DNA of 36,846 nucleotides from Oscillospiraceae bacterium (GCA_016296235.1 JAEDJR010000002.1:1-36846); one strand, 5' to 3'. Shown: positions 8,746-16,067, counted from the first letter of the stretch. Notes: generated from the sequence alone by a model not told the origin. A program made the numbers and translations.

Positions 8746-9717
8746 ATGACTCTCGCAGAAAAAATTACCATGTTGCGAAAACAAAAAGGCTGGTCCCAGG
8801 AGGAGCTTTCCAATCAGATGGATGTGTCCCGCCAGTCCGTATCCAAATGGGAAAGCGGCGCGTCTGCTCCGGAATTGGAAAAGCTGATCCGCATGAGCCA
8901 GCTTTTCGGCGTTTCCACCGACTATCTGCTGCTTGACCAGCCCGACACTTCCCAGGAAAACACCGGTTTTTCCCGGGTTCGTACCCTTGACCGCCAGGAG
9001 GCCGAGCACTGCCTTTCCCTGCGGAGGCGCTATGCTCGCCCCATCTCTCTGGCTGTGTCGGCGCTGATTGTCAGTCCGGTGCCGCTGATATTCCTCAGCG
9101 GTCTGTGCGAATACCGGCAAGGCGCGCTTTCCGAGAACATGGCTGGCGGTCTTGGCGTCATACTGCTTCTTCTCATCGCGGCAGCAGCCGTATGGGTGCT
9201 CATTCGATCCGGTATGTCCCAGAGCGTCCTGACCGATTTACAGAAGGAGTCCTTTGTTCTGGCTCCCACAGTAAAAACCTGGGTGCAAGCCCAAAAGCAG
9301 GACTTCCAAAAAACCTTCCGCGCTTACATTTCCACCTGCACGCTGCTCTGCATTCTGAGCGTGATTCCCCTCATGATCGCGGCTGCCTTTCAGACCGGAG
9401 GTTTCTCTTACATCTTCTGCACCTGTATCCTTCTGGTGATTATATCCGTCGCTGTCAATGGGTTTGTCTGGAGCGGATGCATCCAGGGAAGTTTCCAGAT
9501 GCTGCTCCAGGAGGAAAGCTATTCCCCGGAGGAACGAGCCGCAGAACGGCGCCTGGAGCCTGTCGCTGCCTGCTATTGGTGCATCGCAACCGCACTGTAT
9601 CTGGGTCTCAGCTTCGTCACCATGCGCTGGGACCGCACCTGGATCGTCTGGCCCTGCGCAGGCGTTCTGTATGCCGCAGTTATTGCCATTGCAAAGCAGC
9701 TGATGAAAAAGTCCTGA
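8746..9717 (+). CDS. Membrane-anchored XRE-family helix-turn-helix regulator
   Basis: A 323-residue protein with a canonical XRE/Cro DNA-binding domain at residues 3-60 (MLRKQKGWSQEELSNQMDVS, then RQSVSKWESGASAPELEKL). It is followed by a linker and about six hydrophobic segments near residues 100-120, 134-153, 187-207, 211-233, 275-292 and 298-318. This architecture suggests a transcription factor held at the membrane and sensing envelope state or a small ligand; the signal is unknown. I chose ATG at 8746 because AGGAG (8733-8737) precedes it by eight bases. The in-frame GTG at 8737 overlaps that ribosome-binding site. The inverted repeat over its promoter suggests autoregulation. It is transcribed alone and ends at a strong terminator. 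Confidence 0.85.
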   Translation: MTLAEKITMLRKQKGWSQEELSNQMDVSRQSVSKWESGASAPELEKLIRMSQLFGVSTDYLLLDQPDTSQENTGFSRVRTLDRQEAEHCLSLRRRYARPISLAVSALIVSPVPLIFLSGLCEYRQGALSENMAGGLGVILLLLIAAAAVWVLIRSGMSQSVLTDLQKESFVLAPTVKTWVQAQKQDFQKTFRAYISTCTLLCILSVIPLMIAAAFQTGGFSYIFCTCILLVIISVAVNGFVWSGCIQGSFQMLLQEESYSPEERAAERRLEPVAACYWCIATALYLGLSFVTMRWDRTWIVWPCAGVLYAAVIAIAKQLMKKS

Positions 9718-9765
9718 AAACACGCAGCCTTGAAACAAGCACGTTTCAAGGCTGCGTGTTTATTC
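9718..9765. terminator. Bidirectional terminator between XRE regulator and GNAT gene
   Basis: A perfect 19-bp stem: AAACACGCAGCCTTGAAAC (9718-9736) with GTTTCAAGGCTGCGTGTTT (9743-9761) around a six-base loop. The two converging genes end at it, and the GNAT stop codon TAA (9760-9762) lies partly inside its right arm. Confidence 0.9.
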
Positions 9766-10215
9766 ATGATGAATATACATTCTGGACGGTTCCTCTTCTC
9801 CGTCCCCTTGGGCCTGGCAAAGATACTGCCACCCATAGCGCTCATAAAATCCGGTGTGATCCGTCAGGAGATACAGGGTATCAATACCCATGTCAAGCAT
9901 ATCACTGCACACAGTCTCAAGTAACGCACCTGCAATGCCTTGACGCCGCCGTGCTTTCTCCACATAAACGGCACACACATTGGGCGTCAGATCCTTCCGG
10001 TCATGGAAGTCATTTTCGATGGCGCCGAGACCGCCCAGGATCTCCCAGTCATCAACTGCCAGATACCACTGCGGCACGGCGCCGCTGTTTGTCAGGCAGG
10101 CGGCAATGCTCTCCTGATACGCACGCAGAGGGATTCCCCACTTCTCATGAAACCAGGCTGCCGCCGGTTCTGCCAGTTCCGGATGTTCCCGCAGTTTTAG
10201 AATCTCATAGGTCAC
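9760..10215 (-). CDS. GNAT-family N-acetyltransferase
   Basis: A 151-residue single-domain acetyltransferase of the GNAT fold. The acetyl-CoA pyrophosphate loop appears as RRRQGIAGALL (about residues 90-100), preceded by the beta strand NVCAVYVEK. FYERYGW near the C-terminus is the usual final GNAT motif. The substrate is unknown. Translation most likely begins at GTG 10215, because GGAGG lies eight bases upstream and overlaps the last codons and stop of the preceding TPM gene. The gap to that stop is five bases, so it is the last gene of the xpaC-telA-TPM operon. Confidence 0.88.
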   Translation of the reverse strand: MTYEILKLREHPELAEPAAAWFHEKWGIPLRAYQESIAACLTNSGAVPQWYLAVDDWEILGGLGAIENDFHDRKDLTPNVCAVYVEKARRRQGIAGALLETVCSDMLDMGIDTLYLLTDHTGFYERYGWQYLCQAQGDGEEEPSRMYIHHE

Positions 10216-10220
10216 AGCGT

Positions 10221-11117
10221 TTACCTCCGGCCGCCAAACCCACCGCCGCGGTTGCCGCCTCCAAATCCACCGCCGCCGCGGAAGTTTCCACGGCTGCTGC
10301 CGCCAAATCCACCGGCACGGCCGCCGGAGCGCGGGCGCGGTCCGGGGTTCGGATTGGGCCCGGTGGGGCCATGGTGATGATGGTGATGATGGTTATTCAA
10401 AAACAGGAACGGCATCCAGCCGCTGGACCGCCACATCATACGGCGTCCGGCGCGAATCAGTCCGGAAATCAAAGAAACCACAATCAGAATCACCAGCAGG
10501 AACACAAAGAACACGGTTCCGCCCAGGGTTTGGATCGTACCGCCGCTGTCTTTGGAGCCGGAAACCGGCATATGCTCACCATACCAGTCCCCGAGATTGT
10601 CAAACAGCTTTGTCAGCGTCTGCTCCGGTGCATCAAATACCTCATCCATGGCGCCGGTGAGCAGAACCTCCAGACTGTGATCGACATATTGCCCGGCGTC
10701 CGTACCATAGGCAAAGTACCAATCCCTGGATTTGGTGTCCAGCAGCAGGAAGAAATCGGATTCTCCCAGGCCAAGCTCATAGCCCAGATCGAAAGCCTCG
10801 TCCTCCATTTTTCCGCTGGCAATACCGAGATCGACAATTGCAACGCCGCAAATACTGTCATAGGCGTAATCCAAGGCCGCATTGCGCTCCGACAAGGTCC
10901 GAATGGTTTTCTCAGACAGCAGGCCGGCATCGTCCCGGATATACCGGGTAAAGCTGCCGTAGTTATCCCGGCCCCAGGCTTCCGCCGCACTGGTGCTGGC
11001 GGGCTGATACTCCTTCGCCGCATCACTGGCCGTTCTGGCACGGCCGATGGCCACAGACGCCGCAATCATCAGAACGCAGAGCGTAATGGCAACCCAGCGC
11101 TTTTGAAAGAACTTCAT
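10221..11117 (-). CDS. TPM-domain (TLP18.3/Psb32/MOLO-1) membrane protein with polyhistidine and glycine-rich tail
   Basis: A 298-residue exported membrane protein. An N-terminal signal/anchor helix (WVAITLCVLMIAASVAIG) is followed by a TPM domain (about residues 60-185, starting YIRDDAGLLSEKTIRTLSERN and containing FFLLLDTKSRDWYFAYG). A second hydrophobic helix (VFFVFLLVILIVVSLISGLI) comes next. The tail has seven consecutive histidines, a proline-rich piece and a long Gly/Arg/Phe-rich end. TPM proteins are linked to membrane-protein repair or quality control; the bacterial role is poorly known. The gene stands 12 bases after telA in the same operon. It resembles YgcG-type proteins, whose low-complexity tails vary widely. 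Confidence 0.88.
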   Translation of the reverse strand: MKFFQKRWVAITLCVLMIAASVAIGRARTASDAAKEYQPASTSAAEAWGRDNYGSFTRYIRDDAGLLSEKTIRTLSERNAALDYAYDSICGVAIVDLGIASGKMEDEAFDLGYELGLGESDFFLLLDTKSRDWYFAYGTDAGQYVDHSLEVLLTGAMDEVFDAPEQTLTKLFDNLGDWYGEHMPVSGSKDSGGTIQTLGGTVFFVFLLVILIVVSLISGLIRAGRRMMWRSSGWMPFLFLNNHHHHHHHGPTGPNPNPGPRPRSGGRAGGFGGSSRGNFRGGGGFGGGNRGGGFGGRR

Positions 11118-11129
11118 ATGCTCTCCTTC

Positions 11130-12266
11130 TTATTTGCGAACCTCCAGAAGCTTTTGCTTCAGTTCGCCTTCAATTCTCCGGATTTCCAGCTCTGCTTCCT
11201 GGCGTTTCTGCCGGCCCTCCTGCTGGATCTGCATGACCTCATCCAGCGTCGTAATCAGCTGCTGGTTGGTATGCTTCAGGGTTTCGATATCCACGACGGA
11301 GCGCTCCGCCTCCCGGGCGGTCTCGACTGTGGCCATCTTCAGCATATCTGCATTGGAGCGCAGCAGCTGGTTGGTCATATCCGTGACCTGCCGCTGGGCC
11401 TCAATGGCCTGCTTGGAATGGTGAATGCCGAGATACAGTACCATCTGGCTCTTCCACAGGGGAATGGTATTGACCAGGGAGGTCTGAATCTTCTCGGTCA
11501 TCAGGGTGTCGTTGTTCTGCAGCATCCGGATCTGGGGGCCCATCTGCAGGGAAACAATGCGGGTCAGCTCCAGGTCATGGAGCTTCTTCTCAAACCGGTC
11601 CACCAGATTGGCATAATCGTTGGCAGCCTGGGCATCCTCCGGCTTTCCGGTTTCCTGGGCCTTGCGGCGAAGCTCGGCCAGGGTCACGTTCTGCTCCTGG
11701 GCCAGCTTTTCCCGGCCGGCCAGAATATACATGGTCAGCTGCTTGTAGTAGTCAAGGTTTTTATCATACATCTGATCCAGCACGGCGATGTCCTTCATCA
11801 GCGTCAGCTGGTGCTGTTCCAGAGCCTCGGCAATCCGGTCCACATTGGTTTCGGCCTTGCTGTACTGCAGCTTCATGGTTTCGATGGAGTTGGAGGCCCG
11901 CTGGAACAGCGCCGCCAGTCCCTTTTTCTGTTCGGGCGGTTCAATGCTTTTGAGCTCGCCAACCAGATTGGTAATCATGTTTCCGATCTCGCCCATGTCC
12001 TTGGTACGGACGGATTCCAGTGCGCTTTCCGAGAAGTCCGCAATATTCTTCTGCGCAGCAGCGCCATACTGCAGCACCTGCTGGGAGTTGCTGATGTCGA
12101 TCTGCTGGGCAAAGGCTTTTACCGCTTTCTGCTCCTCGGCAGTCAGCATGCTCATATCCGGCCCTGCCTCCGGCGCCGCTTTGGCGATCTCGGTTTCCTG
12201 CTTTACTTCCAGCTTCGGCTCCTCCAGATCGGGGGTCAAGGTCAACTGGGGAATTTTCTCTTCCAT
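11130..12266 (-). CDS. telA: TelA-family toxic anion resistance protein
   Basis: A 378-residue, almost wholly alpha-helical soluble protein matching the TelA/KlaA family. The pattern includes FAQQIDISNSQQVLQYGAAAQ, ADFSESALESVRTKDMGEIG and QMVLYLGIHHSKQAIEAQR, ending in a heptad-rich C-terminus. Family members are associated with tellurite and other stress tolerance and often sit beside XpaC proteins, as here. The biochemical activity is unknown. The ATG at 12266 has AAGGAG nine bases upstream; an in-frame GTG at 12275 overlaps that site and is rejected as the start. The gap from the xpaC stop is 12 bases. Confidence 0.92.
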   Translation of the reverse strand: MEEKIPQLTLTPDLEEPKLEVKQETEIAKAAPEAGPDMSMLTAEEQKAVKAFAQQIDISNSQQVLQYGAAAQKNIADFSESALESVRTKDMGEIGNMITNLVGELKSIEPPEQKKGLAALFQRASNSIETMKLQYSKAETNVDRIAEALEQHQLTLMKDIAVLDQMYDKNLDYYKQLTMYILAGREKLAQEQNVTLAELRRKAQETGKPEDAQAANDYANLVDRFEKKLHDLELTRIVSLQMGPQIRMLQNNDTLMTEKIQTSLVNTIPLWKSQMVLYLGIHHSKQAIEAQRQVTDMTNQLLRSNADMLKMATVETAREAERSVVDIETLKHTNQQLITTLDEVMQIQQEGRQKRQEAELEIRRIEGELKQKLLEVRK

Positions 12267-12278
12267 GGTTCTCACTCC

Positions 12279-13004
12279 TTAAAAATCCTTCTGTTGGGTC
12301 AGGCCCTGTGTGGCCATCATCTGCTCCATGACCTGAATGTCCGCTGTGATATCCACAACGTCCCGTTCAAACAAGCTGTCCAGCTGCTTCTGGAAGGCCA
12401 CAATCACCTTGTCCAGAAGGTCTTCAATCTGCTGCATGCCGGAGGTGATATTTTCGCCCTTCAGCCCCACATTCTGCAGCTGAACGTACTGCTCCAGCAG
12501 CTTGATTGTAGTGGGCAGATAATAGTTCATAAACTGCCGCACCTGTTTCAGCTTGTCCTCTTTCTTCTCAACCTGATCGATTATGGAAGCGGTCAGGATT
12601 TCAATCTGCTTCAGCTGCGCGGAAATTTTGAAATCCGGAATATCGTCGTTCAGCTCCTGAATCCGCTTGACAGACTGACGGCCCTGACGGATGACTGCAT
12701 CCAGCTCTGGATTGCCGGTGGACTTCACCGGCTCGGGAGCAGGTTTGGGTTCCGGTTTGGGTTCGGGTTTGACCTCAGGCTGTTTCTGTGCTTCTGGCTC
12801 CGGTGCTTTCTCGTTGCTTTCCTCGCGCTTTCCCTTCCTGGCAAAGCTCTTCACCAGCATATAGACCGCCCACGCCAGGAGGCAGCATTTTACCAGGCTA
12901 CCAAACCCGGAGAACCCAAAGAAAACGCTGTAGACCAGCCAGACGAGGCCGATTGCGTAAATCGGTGAAACCGGCTTGCCGTTTTTATTCTGCTTTTTTC
13001 GCAT
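12279..13004 (-). CDS. xpaC: XpaC-family (5-bromo-4-chloroindolyl phosphate hydrolysis) protein
   Basis: About 241 residues, with two hydrophobic N-terminal segments (SPIYAIGLVWLVYSVFFGF and SLVKCCLLAWAVYMLV). A charged Pro/Glu/Lys repeat linker (PEPKPEPKPAPEPVK) follows, then a helical XpaC domain beginning NPELDAVIRQGRQSVKRIQEL. Despite its name, the family is probably structural or regulatory rather than a phosphatase. Its constant partner is TelA, which follows here. The start is uncertain: ATGs at 13028, 13016 and 13004 are in frame. The promoter at 13043-13071 would start the mRNA only about eight bases before 13028, and GGTGAT precedes 13004, so I prefer 13004. It is the first gene of the xpaC-telA-TPM-GNAT operon. 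Confidence 0.88.
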   Translation of the reverse strand: MRKKQNKNGKPVSPIYAIGLVWLVYSVFFGFSGFGSLVKCCLLAWAVYMLVKSFARKGKREESNEKAPEPEAQKQPEVKPEPKPEPKPAPEPVKSTGNPELDAVIRQGRQSVKRIQELNDDIPDFKISAQLKQIEILTASIIDQVEKKEDKLKQVRQFMNYYLPTTIKLLEQYVQLQNVGLKGENITSGMQQIEDLLDKVIVAFQKQLDSLFERDVVDITADIQVMEQMMATQGLTQQKDF

Positions 13005-13042
13005 TTCTATCACCATTTCCGGCCGCATGAATTTCTATGCTC

Positions 13043-13071
13043 AGTTTATCACGGCTGCCAAAGAAATGCAA
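13043..13071 (-). promoter_or_regulatory. Probable promoter of the xpaC-telA operon
   Basis: On the minus strand TTGCAT (13066-13071), a 17-base spacer and TAAACT (13043-13048) make a moderate sigma-A match. It is back to back with the strong plus-strand promoter at 13096-13123. Confidence 0.5.
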
Positions 13072-13095
13072 GGACTCACAAAGTTTCTAATCGGA

Positions 13096-13123
13096 TTGAC
13101 AGAAAATTTAATCCTGTTATAAT
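13096..13123 (+). promoter_or_regulatory. Consensus sigma-A promoter of the rpe transcript
   Basis: A perfect -35 TTGACA (13096-13101) and perfect -10 TATAAT (13118-13123), 16 bases apart. The transcript should begin near 13130, about 160 bases before the rpe start. Confidence 0.88.
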
Positions 13124-13129
13124 ATTCCT

Positions 13130-13289
13130 TATGGGAACTGCATACCGGCTGCATGCAGTTCCCTATCTGAAACGGCGCAGCGGTTCCGCGCGGTAGCCAG
13201 GAGCCTTTTCCGCATTGCCGTATATTCATACTTATGCCGCTTCTCCCCTGTCTGGTGCAGGAAACGACAATATTTTCCGGAGGTTCAGC
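13130..13289 (+). other. Long structured 5' leader of rpe, class unidentified
   Basis: The predicted RNA begins with a perfect 11-bp hairpin: GGGAACTGCAT (13133-13143) with ATGCAGTTCCC (13153-13163) and a nine-base loop. Further down, ACGGC can pair with GCCGT around a GC-rich segment holding GCGGTTCCGC, and CCTG/CAGG forms a small stem before the ribosome-binding site. I could not match it to a riboswitch class I know. An ATG at 13131, essentially at the predicted 5' end, opens a 21-codon frame ending in TAG. It has no ribosome-binding site, so any translation would have to be leaderless. Confidence 0.4.
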
Positions 13290-13943
13290 ATGATGATTAA
13301 AGTATCCCCTTCCATCCTTTCCGCCGATTTCGGCAACCTGGAGCGCGATATCCATGGACTTGCCGCCGCCGGCGCCGACTACGTCCATGTTGATATTATG
13401 GACGGCCAGTTTGTTCCTAATCTCTCCATGGGCTTTCCGGTGGTGAATGCGCTGCGGCGTATGACGGACATGACGCTGGATGTGCATCTGATGATCGACC
13501 GCCCGATCCGCTACGTCGAGCGTTTCTGCCAGGCCGGCGCCAACATTTTGACCATTCATGTGGAAGCCGATACGGAGGAAAACACCCTGGAGGCTCTGCG
13601 GAAGATCCGGGCCTGCGGCGTCAAGCCTGCCATTTGTGTGAAGCCAAAGACACCGGCAGAGGCGGTGCTTCCGTTCCTTGACCTGTGCGATCTGGTTCTG
13701 GTCATGACGGTGGAGCCCGGTTTCGGCGGGCAGAGCTTCATGGAAGATATGATGCCCAAAGTCGCTAAGATTCGCGAGTATATCAACGAACGCAGACCTG
13801 GCTGCGAGCTGGAGGTGGACGGCGGCGTCAACACGGTCACAGCAAAAACCTGCATTGCCGCAGGCGCCAATGTTCTGGTGGCCGGCAGCGCCTACTTCAA
13901 GGCGGAGGATCCTGCCGCTTTTGTTCAAGCCCTGAAAAATTAA
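13290..13943 (+). CDS. rpe: Ribulose-phosphate 3-epimerase
   Basis: A 217-residue TIM-barrel enzyme interconverting ribulose 5-phosphate and xylulose 5-phosphate in the pentose phosphate pathway. All family landmarks are present: SPSILSADF at the start, HVDIMDGQFVPN, LDVHLMI, the metal-binding His in TIHVEA, TVEPGFGGQSF at the flexible loop, and LEVDGGVN with the catalytic Asp. The ATG at 13290 follows GGAGG by six bases; the frame upstream to 13215 belongs to the leader. Many Firmicutes place rpe between rsgA and a thiamine pyrophosphokinase. Here it stands alone, with its own consensus promoter and a long leader. Confidence 0.97.
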   Translation: MMIKVSPSILSADFGNLERDIHGLAAAGADYVHVDIMDGQFVPNLSMGFPVVNALRRMTDMTLDVHLMIDRPIRYVERFCQAGANILTIHVEADTEENTLEALRKIRACGVKPAICVKPKTPAEAVLPFLDLCDLVLVMTVEPGFGGQSFMEDMMPKVAKIREYINERRPGCELEVDGGVNTVTAKTCIAAGANVLVAGSAYFKAEDPAAFVQALKN

Positions 13944-13956
13944 CGATCCGCAAAAA

Positions 13957-14012
13957 CGGGCCTGCGTATTCTGTGTCATTGGCGCAGAATACGCAGGCCC
14001 GGGCTTTATTTT
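13957..14012. terminator. Bidirectional terminator between rpe and ECF S-component
   Basis: CGGGCCTGCGTATTCTG (13957-13973) pairs perfectly with CAGAATACGCAGGCCCG (13985-14001) and is followed by GGCTTTATTTT. It ends rpe and can serve the converging ECF gene. Confidence 0.9.
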
Positions 14013-14015
14013 GAT

Positions 14016-14534
14016 TTATGAACCGGCAGTTCCGGAACGTCCCAGAAGTCTGAGGCAAAGGTTGTACAGCGGCATCAGAAGAATGCACGTCAGCACCGCA
14101 TTGGAAACGCAGTGAATCAGGTCAAAGGGAATACCGGCGACCCAATAGGAAAACGCTGCCGCCCAACCGCCAATGAAGAAATACGGTATCGCACACAGGG
14201 CGCCAAACAGCAGCCCGAAAATCCCGCTGACCGCCGTCCAAAACCATCGGGAACGGTTGTTCCGGAAGCATATGGCGACCACAGACAACACGGTCCAAAC
14301 ATAGAGATAATTGATGAACCACATGGAAAACCCGTAAATCAGGCCTTCCAGCAGCACAAAAATATAGACGGAGCACAGGGACTTCCAGCCAAAAAGCAGA
14401 GCAGCCAGGATGACGAATACCGCCACCAGATGAATATTGGGAAGTGCAGCCAGGGCCACTTGGGTCGCCATCATCATGGCTCCCAGCAGCGCCAGCAGGA
14501 GCATCTCCCGCAGATTCCACTTACCAGCCGACAT
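14016..14534 (-). CDS. ECF-transporter S-component, predicted corrinoid-specific
   Basis: A 172-residue protein with five to six membrane helices. It begins with the LLLALLGAMMMATQVAL pattern typical of substrate-binding (S) subunits of energy-coupling-factor vitamin importers. It contains no ATPase; the shared EcfA/EcfA'/EcfT module must be encoded elsewhere. Its frame overlaps the end of the DUF4430 gene by 14 bases and has no strong ribosome-binding site of its own, so translation is probably coupled. Because the pair is transcribed from a cobalamin riboswitch, the likely cargo is a corrinoid, functionally like CbrT. That specificity is inference from regulation. A cobalamin-precursor transporter is the main alternative. 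Confidence 0.85.
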   Translation of the reverse strand: MSAGKWNLREMLLLALLGAMMMATQVALAALPNIHLVAVFVILAALLFGWKSLCSVYIFVLLEGLIYGFSMWFINYLYVWTVLSVVAICFRNNRSRWFWTAVSGIFGLLFGALCAIPYFFIGGWAAAFSYWVAGIPFDLIHCVSNAVLTCILLMPLYNLCLRLLGRSGTAGS

Positions 14535-14913
14535 TCAGCGTAAACTCATAGTGGTCACCGTCGGCGATGGGGCAGGAATCCACACCGTAGTTTACCTGCT
14601 CGCCGGATTTGGTGTATCCCCACCACTCCTGATTGGCTTCATCGACCGTTTCGCCGTCCACAGTCAGGACATACAGACCGTATTCAGTCTCGGTGCCGGC
14701 CACCAGGCCGTCCTGCTCCAGGGCGCCGCGGAGGAATTCTTCATCCGTTTTGATTTCAAAGGTCTTGGTGGTGCCGTCCTTGTGCGTGACGTCGATGGTG
14801 ACGGTTTTGCTGCCGGCCACGGCTTTGGGGCCGAACGCAAACCAGCAAACGGCGGCAACGGCCACCAGTACAACCAGTACGATGACGGCAATCAGGGTTT
14901 TCTTGTTTTTCAT
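14521..14913 (-). CDS. DUF4430 / transcobalamin C-terminal-like surface protein
   Basis: A 130-residue protein with one N-terminal membrane anchor (TLIAVIVLVVLVAVAAVCWF). The outside domain has the DUF4430 pattern: LRGALEQDGLVAG, YGLYVLTVDGE, WWGYTKSGEQVNYGVDSCPI, then DGDHYEFTLNVGW. This fold is the C-terminal beta domain of animal intrinsic factor and transcobalamin, so a role in holding a corrinoid at the cell surface is plausible. It lacks a clear lipobox: the cysteine follows AAV. The frame extends upstream to 15117, but ATG 14913 has GGAAAGGAG nine bases upstream and gives the signal-anchor N-terminus. The upstream part is the riboswitch region. It is the first gene of the B12-switched pair. 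Confidence 0.88.
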   Translation of the reverse strand: MKNKKTLIAVIVLVVLVAVAAVCWFAFGPKAVAGSKTVTIDVTHKDGTTKTFEIKTDEEFLRGALEQDGLVAGTETEYGLYVLTVDGETVDEANQEWWGYTKSGEQVNYGVDSCPIADGDHYEFTLNVGW

Positions 14914-14920
14914 AATAAAA

Positions 14921-14952
14921 GCTCCTTTCCCGCACTGTACAAGGAAAGGAGC
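14921..14952 (-). promoter_or_regulatory. Riboswitch expression platform: hairpin sequestering the DUF4430 ribosome-binding site
   Basis: On the minus strand GCTCCTTTCC (14943-14952) pairs with GGAAAGGAGC (14921-14930), burying the AAGGAG of the downstream gene. TTTTATT follows, so the hairpin could also terminate. Its loop carries CTTGTACAG (14935-14943), an exact complement of CTGTACAAG just after the aptamer (14993-15001). This gives a clear alternative pairing or kissing contact for switching. Confidence 0.75.
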
Positions 14953-15000
14953 GCATACTTTCGTTGACACAAGTTGCCGTAATCCGCAGCCTCTTGTACA

Positions 15001-15140
15001 GGCATATCCATACAGGTATTCTGACTTGGCTTCCCGGTTTCTGCCGCCTTCCCGGTCTCCCAGTGGCGTCCGGCAGATTCTCCACCTTACAGCGACGGTA
15101 TTGTGGGGGATTTTCACCCCGCTTCCCTGTTATGGATACC
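15001..15140 (-). ncRNA. Cobalamin (B12) riboswitch aptamer
   Basis: Read on the minus strand, the conserved parts appear in order. GTATCCATA (P1) is followed by AACAGGGAAGC, the GGGTGAAAATCCCCC hairpin, CGCTGTAAGGTGGAG, the B12 box CGCCACTGGGAGACCGGGAA (rc of 15048-15067), GAAGCCAAGTCAGAATACC, and TATGGATAT closing P1. These are hallmarks of the adenosylcobalamin riboswitch family, which turns expression off when the cofactor is abundant. It lies between the XRE-TPR stop codon and the DUF4430 start. Confidence 0.94.
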
Positions 15141-15181
15141 ATATTGAATTATCTACATATTACGCTCAAAATATTGAGCTG

Positions 15182-16060
15182 TCAAGGGGAAACAATGGAT
15201 TTTCCGGAGCCTGCGGCCAGACGCAGAGACGCGTAGTGATAGGCCAGCTTATAATCCTCCTGCTCCCGATAGCTGATTTCCAGCAAGCGGTAGAGATCCA
15301 GCTTCTGGAGGATTCCCGGAAGTGACGCCTCCTCGGCCTGACGCAAATACTGAACTGCGTCCTGATAGCGTTCCTTCAGCACAGACAGCCATCCGCGCAG
15401 CAGCAGGTATTCGCCCTTCGTCTCGGGGCTAAAAGAACCGGCGGACCAGAGCTCCCGCTCGGCGTCCTGCAGGCGGTCCCCCAGCAGATGGTACCGGGCA
15501 GCCAGCAGGTGCCGGTGCTCTTCAAACCCAAGTTCGCGGCTCTGGGCCTGAACAAGCTCCATCCAGGACCCGGCCGGTTCCTCCCTGGCCATGGCGCAGG
15601 ATGCCAGAAGCAGATAGGCTGACAGCCGCTCCTGGGCCCCGATGTAAATGCTCTCAGCTGACAAGGCAAGCTTTGCGGATTGCGCTGCAGCGGAAGGATT
15701 TCCCAGCTTCAGCGCCTGTGCGGCATCCTGCAGCGCGCTGCGGCAGAGCAGCAGTCCACCTTCCGGAGACAGCTGCGGCGCCTGCTGCAGCAGCGCGAGA
15801 CATTCGCTGTATTGCCCCGCTTCATAAAGAGCGCGGGCCTCATCCGTCTTCTGATCCGCACCGGCCGGCTGCTCCTCCAGCAGCCAGCTGACACGGACCC
15901 CCAAAACAGAGGCGAGATACTCCAGCGTCCTGACGGAGGGCGAGGCCTGGTCGTGCTCCAGCTGGGAAAGCATGTTTCTCGTGATGGTTTCCCCTGCAAC
16001 CTGTGTTTGGCTCAGCCCCTTCTCCAGTCTGGCTTGCCGGAGCCGTTCTCCCAAGCTCAT
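15182..16060 (-). CDS. XRE-family regulator with TPR-like C-terminal domain
   Basis: A 292-residue protein. Residues 1-60 are a clear helix-turn-helix (LGERLRQARLEKGLSQTQVA, then ITRNMLSQLEHDQASPSVRTLEYLASVLGV). The rest is helical and repeat-like (ARALYEAGQYSECLALLQQAP, RYQDAVQYLRQAEEA, LLEISYREQEDYKLAYHYAS), as in tetratricopeptide-containing regulators of the RRNPP type, which often sense peptides. It begins seven bases after the stop of the purine phosphoribosyltransferase and shares its promoter. It may regulate the purine genes around it, but the sequence does not show its ligand or targets. Confidence 0.85.
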   Translation of the reverse strand: MSLGERLRQARLEKGLSQTQVAGETITRNMLSQLEHDQASPSVRTLEYLASVLGVRVSWLLEEQPAGADQKTDEARALYEAGQYSECLALLQQAPQLSPEGGLLLCRSALQDAAQALKLGNPSAAAQSAKLALSAESIYIGAQERLSAYLLLASCAMAREEPAGSWMELVQAQSRELGFEEHRHLLAARYHLLGDRLQDAERELWSAGSFSPETKGEYLLLRGWLSVLKERYQDAVQYLRQAEEASLPGILQKLDLYRLLEISYREQEDYKLAYHYASLRLAAGSGKSIVSP

Positions 16061-16067
16061 GGGAGAC

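Noticed and set aside
10371..10391. The polyhistidine run as an engineered tag or vector contamination
   Set aside because: It is inside a long continuous gene with mixed CAT/CAC codons, no vector sequence nearby and native operon context.
9105..12968. A 1287-codon plus-strand open frame opposite the TPM, telA and xpaC genes
   Set aside because: It runs antisense to three genes with clear families, has no ribosome-binding site and encodes low-complexity His/Gln/Leu-rich sequence. It is a by-product of GC-biased codon use in the real genes.
13130..13289. rpe leader as 6S RNA, SRP RNA, THF or TPP riboswitch
   Set aside because: None of the conserved core sequences of these RNAs is present, and the 5' end folds locally rather than pairing with the 3' end.
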